57,138 nt of DNA. Source: an uncultured Prevotella sp. GTDB taxonomy: Bacteria; Bacteroidota; Bacteroidia; Bacteroidales; Bacteroidaceae. Positions 1-8,899 of the stretch are shown here, in pieces. The stretch lies in contig CAKQAD010000007.1 of the NCBI GenBank assembly GCA_934215545.1, positions 1 to 57,138 of the forward strand. The letters are read 5' to 3'. Numbering within the stretch: the stretch's first letter is position 1; each line of letters starts with the position of its first letter. The notes beneath the pieces are model-generated. The model had not been told where the DNA came from. It did no database searches and saw only the letters and a program-made list of their open reading frames with translations. Made by a program: the position numbers and the translations under genes.

Positions 1-315
1 CTTGATAATGAAGCAATGGGTCAGTTTATTGCTTTATATCCTGATTATAGAGGAAGGATTTTTCAAGTTCAGATGAAGGAAATTATTGGAAAATGGGGCG
101 GAGCTTTAAACTGTAGTACATGGACAATTAGTGAAGATATGTCAAAAATGCATCACGATATAGATAATGATAAAAGATATAATTCTATTATAGAGAAGTA
201 TAAGAAAGACTCTAATAGTGTGTGCTTTGATGAAATCCAATTCCTTGGCGACTATCATCCTAAAAAGCTTGAGAATGATAGTAAGGAATTGAATCGCTTG
301 TATTATGGTTTTTAG
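1..315 (+). CDS. Unrecognised protein, 3' part of a gene cut by the window edge
   Basis: The reading frame is already open at base 1 (L-D-N-E-A before the first Met at 16) and ends with TAG at 313-315, so the true start probably lies outside the window. About 104 residues are visible. They are charged and rich in Asp, Lys and Tyr, with no signal peptide or membrane segment and no domain I recognise. The gene looks A+T-rich compared with the men genes that follow. A stem-loop with a T-run follows 50 bases later and probably ends its transcript. It could instead be a complete 99-residue protein starting at 16. Confidence 0.5.
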   Translation, partial: LDNEAMGQFIALYPDYRGRIFQVQMKEIIGKWGGALNCSTWTISEDMSKMHHDIDNDKRYNSIIEKYKKDSNSVCFDEIQFLGDYHPKKLENDSKELNRLYYGF

Positions 316-362
316 TACATAAGTGAGCCGTGAAATATCATCCTCTCTAAGATTGTAAAAGT

Positions 363-402
363 AGTACCGCTTACTTGGAGTTGTAAGCAGTACTTCTTTT
401 TC
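363..402 (+). terminator. Rho-independent terminator
   Basis: Arms 363-374 and 383-394 pair over 12 positions with one mismatch around an 8-base loop. They are followed by CTTTTT. This ends the transcript of the gene cut by the left edge. The remaining bases to 550 show no further structure I can support. Confidence 0.6.
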
Positions 403-550
403 CTGACTTCGTCACTCAAAAAACACTTCGGTATTGCTCTGTCTATCATATTTTATGTATCTTTGTGTGAGTTTACACTTTCCTTATAAAAGAAATTGCT
501 TCACGTCAGTAATTTAAATAAGTATTGAATAATAACTAAAAACATACGAT

Positions 551-997
551 ATGATTGTTTCCACGTTAAAACACAGTGAGCGCATAGAGTCGCTCCATCC
601 TTTGTTCAAGACAGTGTTCGACTACATCAAGAGCCATGATTTGCTCAACACCACATGTGGACGTATAGAGCTTAGTGGCGACGATTTGTTTATCAATAAT
701 GTCAATCCCGAGTGTGTTGCTGCCGAGCAGCAGGTGCTCGAGGTGCATCGTAAATACATCGACATTCATGTGCTTCTTGAAGGCGAGGAGACGATAGGAT
801 GGAAAACTATCGACGATTGCAGCAACCTTACAAAGCCCTACGATGCTGATGCCGATTGCGCACTATACACCGAGCCCGCCTCTACATATGTAAAGCTACA
901 GCCAGGTGAGTTTATGATAGTATGGCCAGAAGACCCTCATGCACCTGTAATAGGCGAGGGAAAAATTAGAAAGCTGATAGTAAAGGTAAAGATTTAA
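551..997 (+). CDS. YhcH/YjgK/YiaL family protein
   Basis: A 148-residue protein matching the YhcH/YjgK/YiaL (DUF386) family in length and pattern. These are small cupin-like barrel proteins, often metal-binding, found near sialic acid, alginate or pentose catabolism genes; the reaction is mostly unproven. Candidate metal ligands are E64, H66, H73 and H130, in the stretches EVHRKYIDIHVLLEG and WPEDPHAP that typify the family. No signal peptide, so cytoplasmic. It stands alone here: the neighbours are an unrelated gene and the men operon on the other strand, so no sugar pathway can be inferred. The stop codon lies inside a repeat-derived hairpin (994-1062). Confidence 0.82.
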   Translation: MIVSTLKHSERIESLHPLFKTVFDYIKSHDLLNTTCGRIELSGDDLFINNVNPECVAAEQQVLEVHRKYIDIHVLLEGEETIGWKTIDDCSNLTKPYDADADCALYTEPASTYVKLQPGEFMIVWPEDPHAPVIGEGKIRKLIVKVKI

Positions 998-1062
998 CCC
1001 AAATCGGTCATAGCATCCTAATAATCTTCTAAATTCGGTCTAATGACCGATTTTGGGTTTAA
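994..1062 (+). repeat. Hairpin formed by two copies of a dispersed AACCCAAATCGGTCA repeat
   Basis: The left copy (995-1010) and the inverted right copy (1044-1061) pair over about 16 positions with one bulged base. The hairpin overlaps the stop codon of the YhcH gene. The 19 bases at 990-1008 recur exactly at 9648-9666, and the right copy resembles 56215-56247. It may act as a terminator or mRNA-stabilising element. The repeat itself is seen directly; its role is inferred. Confidence 0.6.
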
Positions 1063-1135
1063 GGCTTATTACAGAAATTGTATATAATAGGCTGCGTCTT
1101 TGTAATTAACGAAAATGTTATTGCATGATAACCAT

Positions 1136-1183
1136 AAAAAACTCGCCAGCACATCCTTGTGTAGATGTGCTGGCGAGTTTTTT
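1136..1183. terminator. Strong bidirectional terminator at the end of the men operon
   Basis: A perfect 20-bp inverted repeat (1136-1155 with 1164-1183) and an 8-base loop. A-runs and T-runs at the ends make it work as an intrinsic terminator in both directions. It starts 16 bases past the menC stop, so it closes the men operon and shows that no further men gene follows in that transcript. Confidence 0.88.
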
Positions 1184-1198
1184 ATGAAGCAGGAGGCC

Positions 1199-2236
1199 TT
1201 ATATGTTGCCTCTCCATATTTTGTCGCCACAGATATGGAGAGGCATTTCTATGTTGTCGGTAAAGAGTTGTCCAGTGCCAAGTCCTTGTGGCATGCTTAT
1301 GTTTGGTCCATATATTTGTGCTGCAAACTGTGCCACGGCATTCAGTCCGATATTGCTTTCGAGTGCACTTGTAAGCCATGAGCCGATGCCCCTTTGTTGT
1401 GCCAGTGCAATCCACTCTTCAGCTCCCTGTATGCCACCATGCAGCGATGGCTTCAGAATGATATATTGCGGGCGTATGGCATCGAGCAGCAGCTCCTTGT
1501 CGCCACGCTGGTTTATGCCTATAAGTTCCTCGTCGAGTGCTATAGGTATGGGAGTGTTGGCACACAGCTGTGCCATCTCTGTCCACTGTTTCTGTCGTAT
1601 GGGCTGCTCTATGGAGTGTATGTCGTAGGCAGCCAGGCTCTCCAAGCGCTTCATGGCATCGCTGGGAGCGAAGCCACCATTGGCGTCTACGCGCAGTTCT
1701 ATCTGGCTCTTGTTGAACGCTTGGCGTATGTGGCGCACCAGGTCGAGCTCTTCGTTGAAGTCGATAGCTCCAATCTTTAGTTTCACGCAGCGAAACCCCT
1801 GCTGCATCTTCTGCTCAAGACGTGCCAGCATCTCGTCGTGTCGTCCCATCCACACCAAGCCATTGATGGTGATGCCTTCCTTGCCCCGTGTGAACGGAGT
1901 GTCGAAGATAATGCCCTTGCCCCCATTCTTCAGGTCGAGCAATGCCGTCTCAATGCCAAATAGCATAGAAGGGTAGGGGCGCAGCAAGTCGTAGGGAATG
2001 TCATTGCGAGCGGAAGTGTGGCGGCACATATCGTTGAGAATGTCCTCGTAGTTGTCGCAAGCATCGCAGCTAAGATCGGGCAGCGGTGCACACTCGCCCC
2101 TACCAATGATGTCGGGACGGCACGTGTCACTCACGCTTATTATCCACGATGTGCGTGTGGTGTACACCCCTCGTGATGTGCCAGCTGGCTGCTTGAAGTG
2201 CAGAGTGCGCTTATGGATGCTGAAAAGGTAGCTCAT
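1199..2236 (-). CDS. menC: o-Succinylbenzoate synthase
   Basis: Enolase-superfamily enzyme that dehydrates SHCHC to o-succinylbenzoate in menaquinone synthesis; cytoplasmic. From the chosen start it is 345 residues. Visible catalytic residues are K152 and K154 (KLK), metal ligands D184 (DANGG), E210 and D235 (ALDEE), and K262. The frame stays open upstream into menB, but the ATG at 2236 is preferred because the extra 42 residues overlap menB and look random, and it leaves a normal 22-base gap. It is the last gene of the operon. Enolase-fold epimerases look similar, but the men context decides. A GG doublet after DAN is normal for MenC. Confidence 0.9.
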   Translation of the reverse strand: MSYLFSIHKRTLHFKQPAGTSRGVYTTRTSWIISVSDTCRPDIIGRGECAPLPDLSCDACDNYEDILNDMCRHTSARNDIPYDLLRPYPSMLFGIETALLDLKNGGKGIIFDTPFTRGKEGITINGLVWMGRHDEMLARLEQKMQQGFRCVKLKIGAIDFNEELDLVRHIRQAFNKSQIELRVDANGGFAPSDAMKRLESLAAYDIHSIEQPIRQKQWTEMAQLCANTPIPIALDEELIGINQRGDKELLLDAIRPQYIILKPSLHGGIQGAEEWIALAQQRGIGSWLTSALESNIGLNAVAQFAAQIYGPNISMPQGLGTGQLFTDNIEMPLHICGDKIWRGNI

Positions 2237-2258
2237 CGTAGTGCTATAGATAATGGTG

Positions 2259-3086
2259 TTATGGCAGTTTAGGATATTTGCTGAAGTCGGGCTTGCGTTT
2301 TTCCAGAAATGCCCTGCCACCCTCTTGTGCCTCGTCGAGCATGTAGTAGAGCATGGTGGCATCGCCTGCCAGCTCCTGAATGCCCGCCTGTCCGTCGAGT
2401 TCGGCGTTAAGCCCAGCCTTTATCATGCGCAGTGCCAGTGGCGAGCGTTCCATCATAGTCTCTGCCCACTCCACGCAGGTGTCTTCGAGCTGTTCGAATG
2501 GCACCACCTTATTAACCATTCCCATACGCTCTGCTTCGATGGCAGAGTATTGGCGGCACATAAACCATATCTCGCGCGCCTTCTTCTGTCCCACGATGCG
2601 TGCCAGATAGCTTGCTCCGAAGCCCGCATCAAATGAGCCTACCTTGGGGCCAGTCTGTCCGAAGATGGCATTTTCGCTGGCAATGGTGAGGTCGCACATC
2701 AGGTGGAGCACATGTCCGCCACCGATGGCAAATCCATTGACCATGGCAATTACGGGCTTTGGCAGAGAGCGAATCTGCTTCTGCACGTCGAGCACGTTAA
2801 GGCGAGGCACACCATCGTCGCCAACATATCCGCCACGTCCCTTCACATGCATGTCGCCGCCAGAGCAGAATGCCTTGTCGTCGGCACCAGTGAGTATCAC
2901 CACGCCTATGCGTTGTGCTTCGCGGCACCATGCAAATGCCTGCGACATTTCCCATGTTGTGCGTGGGGTGAAGGCGTTGCGATAGCGCGGACGGTTGATT
3001 GTTATCTTGGCAATGCCGTTGTATTCCTCGAAAAGGATTTCTTTAAAGTCGAACCCCTCGATGGCCGACCATGTTCTTTGTTGCAT
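2259..3086 (-). CDS. menB: 1,4-Dihydroxy-2-naphthoyl-CoA synthase
   Basis: Crotonase-fold enzyme that cyclises o-succinylbenzoyl-CoA to DHNA-CoA. Length 275 residues, normal for MenB. Visible motifs are the oxyanion-hole stretch AFCSGGD (72-78), the loop [17 protein letters not shown] (120-125) and [12 protein letters not shown] (142-153). The QTG glycine (G146) together with W174 matches the bicarbonate-dependent (type I) MenBs of E. coli, rather than those with an Asp at that position; this assignment is from family knowledge. It lies 12 bases after menD and 22 before menC, so it is translated within one operon. Confidence 0.95.
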   Translation of the reverse strand: MQQRTWSAIEGFDFKEILFEEYNGIAKITINRPRYRNAFTPRTTWEMSQAFAWCREAQRIGVVILTGADDKAFCSGGDMHVKGRGGYVGDDGVPRLNVLDVQKQIRSLPKPVIAMVNGFAIGGGHVLHLMCDLTIASENAIFGQTGPKVGSFDAGFGASYLARIVGQKKAREIWFMCRQYSAIEAERMGMVNKVVPFEQLEDTCVEWAETMMERSPLALRMIKAGLNAELDGQAGIQELAGDATMLYYMLDEAQEGGRAFLEKRKPDFSKYPKLP

Positions 3087-3098
3087 ATTATATGTTTT

Positions 3099-4829
3099 TT
3101 AGTTTGCGGGTTGTTGATTCTGTTTATAATATTTGCTTATGACCTCGGCATCGATGTTCTTGTCGGTGAACACTTCGAGCAGCATGGGGCGTGTAGCCTC
3201 TGTTGAGAGAAGAGCTGTGATGCCCTGCAGCATTTGCTCGGTGTCGGTAGCAGCCATATAGTTGATGCCACATTGTGAGCAAATGCCCTGTGCAGTAGTG
3301 GAGTGGGTGGCTTCTATATAATCCTGCAGTGCACCGCTATTGTTGAGTCCCGGCAACTGCTCGAAAATGCCACCGCCACTGTTGTTGAGCAGCAAGATGC
3401 GCAGTCGGCTGTCAATGTCGTTGTTCCACAAAGCATTTTGGTCGTAGAAGAAGCTAAGGTCGCCCACCACACACACAGTGGTAGCATCGGAGGCTATGGA
3501 AAAGCCAGCTGCTGTAGACAGCGACCCCTCAATGCCGTTGACTCCCCTGTTGCACCACACATAGTGCCCTGCATAGATGCATGCCAGTCGAATGGCGGTG
3601 CTGTTGGCATAGTGTGTGCACACATCAAGCTCCATGCTGCCTATCTGCTCTTCGAGACATTTCACTGCTGCCATCTGCGAATATTCAGGCACATAGGCAG
3701 TAGCGTGGTTGGCACAAGCCGTGAGCAACTGCTGCCATCGACTGCAGAACGCCTCCCTCTCTGCCTCGTTGCCATCAGGACATGCAAGGATATTATCGTC
3801 GATGCTGTCGTCGTAGTCGTCGCACAGCGACGACAGTAGCAAGTCGATGTCGTCGGCAGCACATTCGCAGATGTCTGTAAGCGTCATTATAGGGTCGGGT
3901 GTGCATGCCGCATCAGCAGTGATGAGGCATGATGGGGCGGCAGAGCGTCGCAGCCATTGTCGAGCCTGCTTGCTCACTATGGTGTCGCCCACATATATTA
4001 TATAGTCGGGGCAATAGGCATCGGCATCAGTCTGCCCCATGTTGTTTATAAGTCTTATTGCCTCGTCGAAGTGCAGGCAGCATCCCAAAGGATTAGACAG
4101 CGGTTCGCTAAACACTACAAAATGTTGCATCAGCGAGAGCATTGTGGCAGGTGAGAGCATGCCGGCAGCCATCTGTCCGATAACTATCAGTGGGCGTTTG
4201 CAGGCATGAAAAGCCTCAAGCAGTTCGCTTTGTTCCGAAAGAATGTTGAGTTGTTCGAGCAGTCGGAACCTACGCTCTTTAGGCAGACACTCCACATTGA
4301 AGTTGAATAGCGGCTCCGTAATAGGCACATTGATGTGTACGGGTGCCGGCATGCGTAGTGTGGCAGCATGCAATGCCTCATTGACAAGGCGGTTGCAATG
4401 CCAACGTTGCTCGGCATTGTGTGGCTCAGGCAGGCTCACTGCTTTTCTCACAAAAGGCTGCAAGGCATTAGGCTGTGGCAGTGTCTGCCCATCGAGCTGG
4501 TCGATCCACTGTTGAGGTCGGTCGGCCGACACCACTATTAGTGGCACATGCTGGTAGAATGCCTCGGCAGCGGCAGGAGCCAGGTTGAGCAATGCCGACC
4601 CTGAGGTTACGCACACCACCGTAGGTCGGCCAGTGGCTATCGCCATTCCCATTGCCATGAAGCCCGCCGAGCGCTCGTCGGTGACGGCATGGCAGCGTAT
4701 GGATGCACACTCGTTAAGATTGTGCACTATAGGAGCATTGCGGCTGCCAGGGCACACCACGGCATCGCTCACGCCATATTCGGTGAGCAGCGATGTGAGT
4801 ATGTTGATATTATCTTTGTCGCTAAACAT
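3099..4829 (-). CDS. menD: SEPHCHC synthase (MenD)
   Basis: Thiamine-diphosphate enzyme that joins 2-oxoglutarate (after decarboxylation) to isochorismate, giving 2-succinyl-5-enolpyruvyl-6-hydroxy-3-cyclohexene-1-carboxylate. 576 residues, the usual length. The N-terminal pyrimidine-binding domain shows CPGSRNAP (26-33) and the catalytic Glu in TDERSAGF (E52). The C-terminal domain carries the ThDP/metal motif beginning GDLSFFYDQNALWNN. The start overlaps the menF stop by 8 bases, which suggests coupled translation. Other ThDP decarboxylases are excluded by the SRNAP motif and the operon. Confidence 0.95.
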   Translation of the reverse strand: MFSDKDNINILTSLLTEYGVSDAVVCPGSRNAPIVHNLNECASIRCHAVTDERSAGFMAMGMAIATGRPTVVCVTSGSALLNLAPAAAEAFYQHVPLIVVSADRPQQWIDQLDGQTLPQPNALQPFVRKAVSLPEPHNAEQRWHCNRLVNEALHAATLRMPAPVHINVPITEPLFNFNVECLPKERRFRLLEQLNILSEQSELLEAFHACKRPLIVIGQMAAGMLSPATMLSLMQHFVVFSEPLSNPLGCCLHFDEAIRLINNMGQTDADAYCPDYIIYVGDTIVSKQARQWLRRSAAPSCLITADAACTPDPIMTLTDICECAADDIDLLLSSLCDDYDDSIDDNILACPDGNEAEREAFCSRWQQLLTACANHATAYVPEYSQMAAVKCLEEQIGSMELDVCTHYANSTAIRLACIYAGHYVWCNRGVNGIEGSLSTAAGFSIASDATTVCVVGDLSFFYDQNALWNNDIDSRLRILLLNNSGGGIFEQLPGLNNSGALQDYIEATHSTTAQGICSQCGINYMAATDTEQMLQGITALLSTEATRPMLLEVFTDKNIDAEVISKYYKQNQQPAN

Positions 4830-5871
4830 ATTTATTATTTCTTAATCGGCAGAAACTTTGGGTCTTGAACAACCCCATTATGGTATTCATTTTTGCCTCT
4901 GTCTCTTCCCATTCCTGCTGCTCGTTGCTATCGGCAAGCAGTCCGCCTCCCGCATACAGTTTATATTTGTCGTTGCCCATCATCTGCATGCAACGCAGTG
5001 TAACAAACAGATGGGTGTCGGCATTAGGGTTGATGATACCTGAGAAGCCACTATAATATCCGCGTGGTGCCTGCTCGTTGCTGTTGATGAATTGTCGTGC
5101 CGCCTCTTTGGGCAGTCCGCCCACGGCAGGAGTGGGGTGCAATGCCTCCAGTAAGCAGCCCAGATGCTGTGTGTCTGCCAGTGAGAAGGCGATGTCGCTA
5201 CGCAAATGTACCAGTTGTCCGGCATGCGAAGAGTATGGTCCTTGTATGGTAATGTTGTTGGCAAAGCGTCCTATGCACTCCCTTATATACATCTCCACGC
5301 AATGCTGCTCTTCGATGTTCTTTTCGTTCCATTGTGGCATGCTGTCGGTTTTGTGCATTGTTCCAGCCAGTGCCATGGTGTTCATTTCGTTATGGTGTCC
5401 AGCCAGCAAAGTCTCTGGTGTGGCTATCAGCCATGTACCCGTCTGCCTGGTAGCAAACATGGTAATGAACATGTGCGGATAGCGTCGGCAAGCCCTTGCA
5501 AAGAGCACCTCATTGTCGATATGCTCGGTGGCTGTGAGCGTGGCGTTGCGTGCCAACACAATCTTTTTGAACGATCCGTTGGTGAGCTGGCGGTGGTAGT
5601 TATGGAAGTCGGTGCCATAAGCCATGCGCTCTTCGGCATAACCAGCATCGATTAGGACAGCCTCTGTGCCATCATCTTCGGCAAGTGTCATAGGCTCAAA
5701 ATGGCATGGCAGCAGCACTATCGGAGTGCTGTCGGTAGGGATGAATGGTGCTATCACAAAGCCACTCTTGCCGTTCAGCTCGCTAAAATCGTGCAGCTCC
5801 TCCGGTTGGTCGGCAGCCAAGCACCTGTAAGCCTGTTCGGTATCGGGCAACCGATAGTAAATATAGTTCAT
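4822..5871 (-). CDS. menF: Isochorismate synthase
   Basis: Chorismate-utilising enzyme converting chorismate to isochorismate, the entry step of the classical menaquinone pathway. 349 residues, at the short end for the family; the variable N-terminal part is reduced. The conserved C-terminal half shows ALAGTMHK, HPTPAVGGLPKEAA, RGYYSGFSG and LYAGGGL, plus a terminal EAKMNTIM with the Mg-binding glutamate region. It overlaps the thioesterase upstream by 4 bases (ATGA) and menD downstream by 8. Anthranilate or aminodeoxychorismate synthase is excluded by the men neighbours. Confidence 0.92.
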   Translation of the reverse strand: MNYIYYRLPDTEQAYRCLAADQPEELHDFSELNGKSGFVIAPFIPTDSTPIVLLPCHFEPMTLAEDDGTEAVLIDAGYAEERMAYGTDFHNYHRQLTNGSFKKIVLARNATLTATEHIDNEVLFARACRRYPHMFITMFATRQTGTWLIATPETLLAGHHNEMNTMALAGTMHKTDSMPQWNEKNIEEQHCVEMYIRECIGRFANNITIQGPYSSHAGQLVHLRSDIAFSLADTQHLGCLLEALHPTPAVGGLPKEAARQFINSNEQAPRGYYSGFSGIINPNADTHLFVTLRCMQMMGNDKYKLYAGGGLLADSNEQQEWEETEAKMNTIMGLFKTQSFCRLRNNKYV

Positions 5872-6281
5872 GCCTTCTTGCCTACAATAAAGTTAGTAAC
5901 TTCTACCGATGATATCAGTTCGTCTGATTCGTTGCAGATGTCTATGTGCCATTGGTGCAGTGTCTTGCCTTTGTGCAGCAGGTGTGCGGTGGCTGTCACG
6001 GTGTCGCCCTCGAGCACTGCCTTTACATGACTGCCACTGACGTTTATTCCCACACAAATCCTGTCGGGACACACAGCCATTGAGCCCACACCTGCCAGGT
6101 TCTCGGCAAGTGCCAGTGTGGCGCCACCGCTAAGAAAACCAAATATCTGGCGGTTGCGCTCATCCACCTTCATGCGTGCCATGCAGGTGTCGGGTTCTGG
6201 TGTTGACAGGAATTCCATGCCGAGAGTGTTCGACAATCCGTCTTGTTGAAGGCATGTTTCTTTTACTTTTTCTATATCCAT
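5868..6281 (-). CDS. Hotdog-fold thioesterase, likely DHNA-CoA hydrolase (MenI-like)
   Basis: A 137-residue PaaI/YdiI-type hotdog protein. The active-site helix reads FGFLSGGATLALAENLAG (47-64), with candidate catalytic E60, closely resembling E. coli YdiI, a DHNA-CoA thioesterase. It is the first gene of the men operon and overlaps menF by 4 bases. I therefore infer that it releases DHNA from DHNA-CoA, the step after MenB. The fold is clear; the exact substrate is inferred from the operon. No TAnnTTTG promoter is visible in the 130 bases upstream. Confidence 0.85.
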   Translation of the reverse strand: MDIEKVKETCLQQDGLSNTLGMEFLSTPEPDTCMARMKVDERNRQIFGFLSGGATLALAENLAGVGSMAVCPDRICVGINVSGSHVKAVLEGDTVTATAHLLHKGKTLHQWHIDICNESDELISSVEVTNFIVGKKA

Positions 6282-6414
6282 GGTAATGTTGTATTTTAAG
6301 TTTTAGGTTTTTAATTTAGAGTGTTTAGCGTTATAGGTCAAGAATTTTAAAACGAATAATTCAAAACCAGCATATCCGACGATTTACAATCAGCCCCACT
6401 AAAATGAAAAACCC

Positions 6415-7464
6415 TTACGCTTCTCTTGCGAAGTCGAGAGCCTCGCAGATGTCTTTATCGGTAGCCGACAGGTTGATGTGTGGCTGTCCGATGTCGGCAA
6501 GCAATGTGAAGTTGATTTGTTGTGATATGTTTTTTTTGTCGTGTCGCATCAGGTTGAGCAAGGCAGGATAGTCGTTGCAGGTGAACGATGGTGTGCCGTA
6601 GTGCGAGCGTATGAAGTGTATGGTCTGGTGCAGCTTGTTGGTAGGGAAGTGCTGCAGACATGTACTCAGATAGAGCTCTGCCGCCATGCCATAAGCCACG
6701 GCATAGCCATGCAGCATCTCCTTGCCCTGTTGCAGTGCCAGCTCTTCGATGGCGTGCCCTATGGTATGCCCGAAGTTAAGTGCCTTTCTTATGCCCTGCT
6801 CGTGTGGGTCGGCATCGGCGTAGCGTTGCTTCACAGCCACCGACTGTTGCACCATGTTTTGTAGCGTAGCCAGCTGAGGCTGCATTATGTCGAATTGCAG
6901 CAGCTCTGCCCAATGACAATCTGTAGATAGCAGTCCGTGTTTTATCATCTCGGCATAGCCCGAAAGCATATTGTGCATGTCGAGTGTGTCGAGGAAAGTC
7001 GTGCTTATGATGGTGGCATTGCTATTGCAGAATGTGCCCACCTCGTTTTTCAGTCCGCCGAAGTTCACCCCCGTCTTTCCGCCCACCGAGGCATCGACCA
7101 TGGCAAGCAGCGATGTGGGTAAATTGATGAATCTGATGCCCCGCTTGAAGGTGGCAGCAGCAAATCCGCCAAGGTCGGTCACCATGCCTCCGCCCAAGCA
7201 TATCAGTAGCGCGTGGCGTGTGGCTCCGCCATTGGTGAGTGCCTCCCACACAATCTCGGTGGTGGCGATGGTTTTGTGTGCATCGCCAGCAGGAATATTT
7301 ATGATGTTCGCCCCTTTTATGCAGTCGGCATCCGACAGCTTGGGCAGGCACAGCCGTAGCGTGTTGTCGTCGGCAAGCACAAACACCTTTTGCGGTGCAT
7401 GTGTCGCCACGATACTATCGAGTTGCCGGCAGATGTCGTTGGCGAAAACTATGTCCTGTTTCAT
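6415..7464 (-). CDS. aroB: 3-Dehydroquinate synthase
   Basis: Shikimate-pathway enzyme converting DAHP to 3-dehydroquinate with NAD and zinc; cytoplasmic. 349 residues, normal. Visible motifs are LGGGMVTDLGGFAAATFKRG (NAD site, 90-109), SVGGKTGVN (126-134) and zinc ligands E172 (GYAEMIKHG), H233 (NFGHTIGH) and H252 (LHGYAV). It is upstream of the men operon on the same strand with a 133-base gap. AroB feeds chorismate, the substrate of MenF, so the adjacency makes metabolic sense. 2-Deoxy-scyllo-inosose synthase-like relatives are unlikely given the intact AroB motifs. Confidence 0.95.
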   Translation of the reverse strand: MKQDIVFANDICRQLDSIVATHAPQKVFVLADDNTLRLCLPKLSDADCIKGANIINIPAGDAHKTIATTEIVWEALTNGGATRHALLICLGGGMVTDLGGFAAATFKRGIRFINLPTSLLAMVDASVGGKTGVNFGGLKNEVGTFCNSNATIISTTFLDTLDMHNMLSGYAEMIKHGLLSTDCHWAELLQFDIMQPQLATLQNMVQQSVAVKQRYADADPHEQGIRKALNFGHTIGHAIEELALQQGKEMLHGYAVAYGMAAELYLSTCLQHFPTNKLHQTIHFIRSHYGTPSFTCNDYPALLNLMRHDKKNISQQINFTLLADIGQPHINLSATDKDICEALDFAREA

Positions 7465-7492
7465 AGCACTGTGTTTTGTCTTTATCTGTTCA

Positions 7493-8155
7493 CTATTCAG
7501 CCCATGTTATAGCCACATTGTTGAACCCCATGGAGTGTATAAGGTTTTCGAACTGTGCTTTGGCATTGTTTCGTGCTGCATCATAGTTGGTCTTGTTGAG
7601 GCAGCGTTGTCGCATCTTCTGCATGGCACGATTATACATCTGCTGTCGGTCGGCATGTGTCCATTTGCCCGTTTCGATGAATGGTCGGGTGCGTGTTTCG
7701 TCGATGAAGTTGTTGTCGAGCAGTCGCACAGGCGGCAGTATGGCATGCAAGGTGTCGTCTTTCATAGTGAGCCACCCCTCGTGAGCCTCCTTCATGTTGC
7801 AGCCCAAGCGCAGCGTGCCATAGTAGATGCGCACCAGTTTGTCGTCAGAAAAGAATCCGTGGCGTGTGGTGTCGACCATTTCCTCGTCGTCGATTTCGAG
7901 GAATGCCCATTCACCGATGTTCTCAATGGCACTTATCTGAGTGGGCGTGATGTCTATATTTTCATTTTTTGTTATAGAAGAACTTGTAGACAAGTCGATA
8001 CTACTATCTGAAAACGCCTTTTTGCATTTGACTATCACTATTATTAGCGCAATAACCACTATAAGTATCACCACCACTTTGGCAATGATCTGAGCGCTGA
8101 TTAGCGACATCAGTTGCTTGAAGCTATTGTTGGAATTATTATCTTTTTGCTGCAT
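7493..8155 (-). CDS. DUF4230 domain protein, membrane-anchored
   Basis: A 220-residue protein from the ATG at 8155. The frame is open 17 codons further up, but that part lies inside the preceding gene and codes an unlikely sequence. One transmembrane helix (about 22-45, rich in Ile and Val) follows a short polar N-terminus; the rest should be outside the cytoplasm. The body resembles the DUF4230 family of Bacteroidetes, whose function is unknown. It overlaps the second DUF4230 gene by 17 bases, so the two are co-translated and may form a pair. Confidence 0.75.
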   Translation of the reverse strand: MQQKDNNSNNSFKQLMSLISAQIIAKVVVILIVVIALIIVIVKCKKAFSDSSIDLSTSSSITKNENIDITPTQISAIENIGEWAFLEIDDEEMVDTTRHGFFSDDKLVRIYYGTLRLGCNMKEAHEGWLTMKDDTLHAILPPVRLLDNNFIDETRTRPFIETGKWTHADRQQMYNRAMQKMRQRCLNKTNYDAARNNAKAQFENLIHSMGFNNVAITWAE

Positions 8156-8837
8156 GTTCGATAGATGTTGTTTGTTGTTTAGAAGATAATATATTATCGG
8201 GCACAAAGTCCTTGCGGAATGTCACTGTGATATTCTCTGCCTTATAGCCCATGGCAACCACTATAGGCACAATGACATTGGCGGCTCCGCTACGTGCTGA
8301 CTCCACGAGGTTTAGCTTGTTGATGTCGGCAATGATGGCATCGCGCCCCTGTGCTTCGTAAGATGCCAGCTCCTCGTCGCTGAAGTTGGAGCGTGTGAGA
8401 GCCACAAATTCGCGTATGTCGTTGTGATTGATTTTCGAGGCAGTGAGCGTAAAATGCGGGTCGGGAAGAATTATCTCTATATGTGTAGAGTCGGTGCGCA
8501 CCACGTTGGCAGTAGAGAAGCCACTCATGTCTATATACGATTTCACAGTGGCATCGATAGGAATGGCTATCTTGCGCTTGCCAAGTGGCAAGTGCACATT
8601 ATAGCCGTGCCCCAGAAACTTACCGCTAAGGCGCAACTGGTCGTCGTGTGTCACCACCTTATGAATTCTATATTCGGTGGGGTATATTCGTGAACACTGG
8701 CGTATCTGCATTACCAACTGCTCCTGAACATTCAACTGCTCAGGTTCTGTTGTCTTTGTCTCTGTCTCCGTCTTGCTGCTGCACGATGTCAGAAATGCAA
8801 TAATGCAAGCGCAGACGAAAAATAATATTTTCTTCAT
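8139..8837 (-). CDS. DUF4230 domain lipoprotein
   Basis: 232 residues from the ATG at 8837; the upstream extension was rejected because it crosses the promoter and overlaps the divergent gene. The N-terminus is a lipoprotein signal with lipobox FLTSC (Cys19), so it should be membrane-anchored outside the cytoplasm. The body matches DUF4230: a beta-rich region (MSGFSTANV, IILPDPHFT) and a C-terminal helix (SARSGAANVI) before an ITVTF strand. A -7 element TACTTTTG on this strand (8846-8853) puts the transcript start almost on the ATG. Confidence 0.78.
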   Translation of the reverse strand: MKKILFFVCACIIAFLTSCSSKTETETKTTEPEQLNVQEQLVMQIRQCSRIYPTEYRIHKVVTHDDQLRLSGKFLGHGYNVHLPLGKRKIAIPIDATVKSYIDMSGFSTANVVRTDSTHIEIILPDPHFTLTASKINHNDIREFVALTRSNFSDEELASYEAQGRDAIIADINKLNLVESARSGAANVIVPIVVAMGYKAENITVTFRKDFVPDNILSSKQQTTSIEHAAKR

Positions 8838-8845
8838 AACATCTG

Positions 8846-8853
8846 CAAAAGTA
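8846..8853 (-). promoter_or_regulatory. -7 promoter element for the DUF4230 operon
   Basis: Read on the minus strand the bases are TACTTTTG, matching Bacteroidetes TAnnTTTG. The expected start is about 8839-8840, only 2-3 bases before the ATG at 8837, so the mRNA may be almost leaderless. Confidence 0.5.
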
Positions 8854-8886
8854 CAAAAAATATAGCAATGCATGGCTTTTTTTTTA

Positions 8887-8894
8887 TACCTTTG
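8887..8894 (+). promoter_or_regulatory. -7 promoter element for the DUF4738 lipoprotein
   Basis: TACCTTTG matches TAnnTTTG. The expected start is near 8900, which is the ATG itself. It is divergent from, and 34 bases away from, the element of the DUF4230 operon. Confidence 0.5.
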
Positions 8895-8899
8895 TCTGC

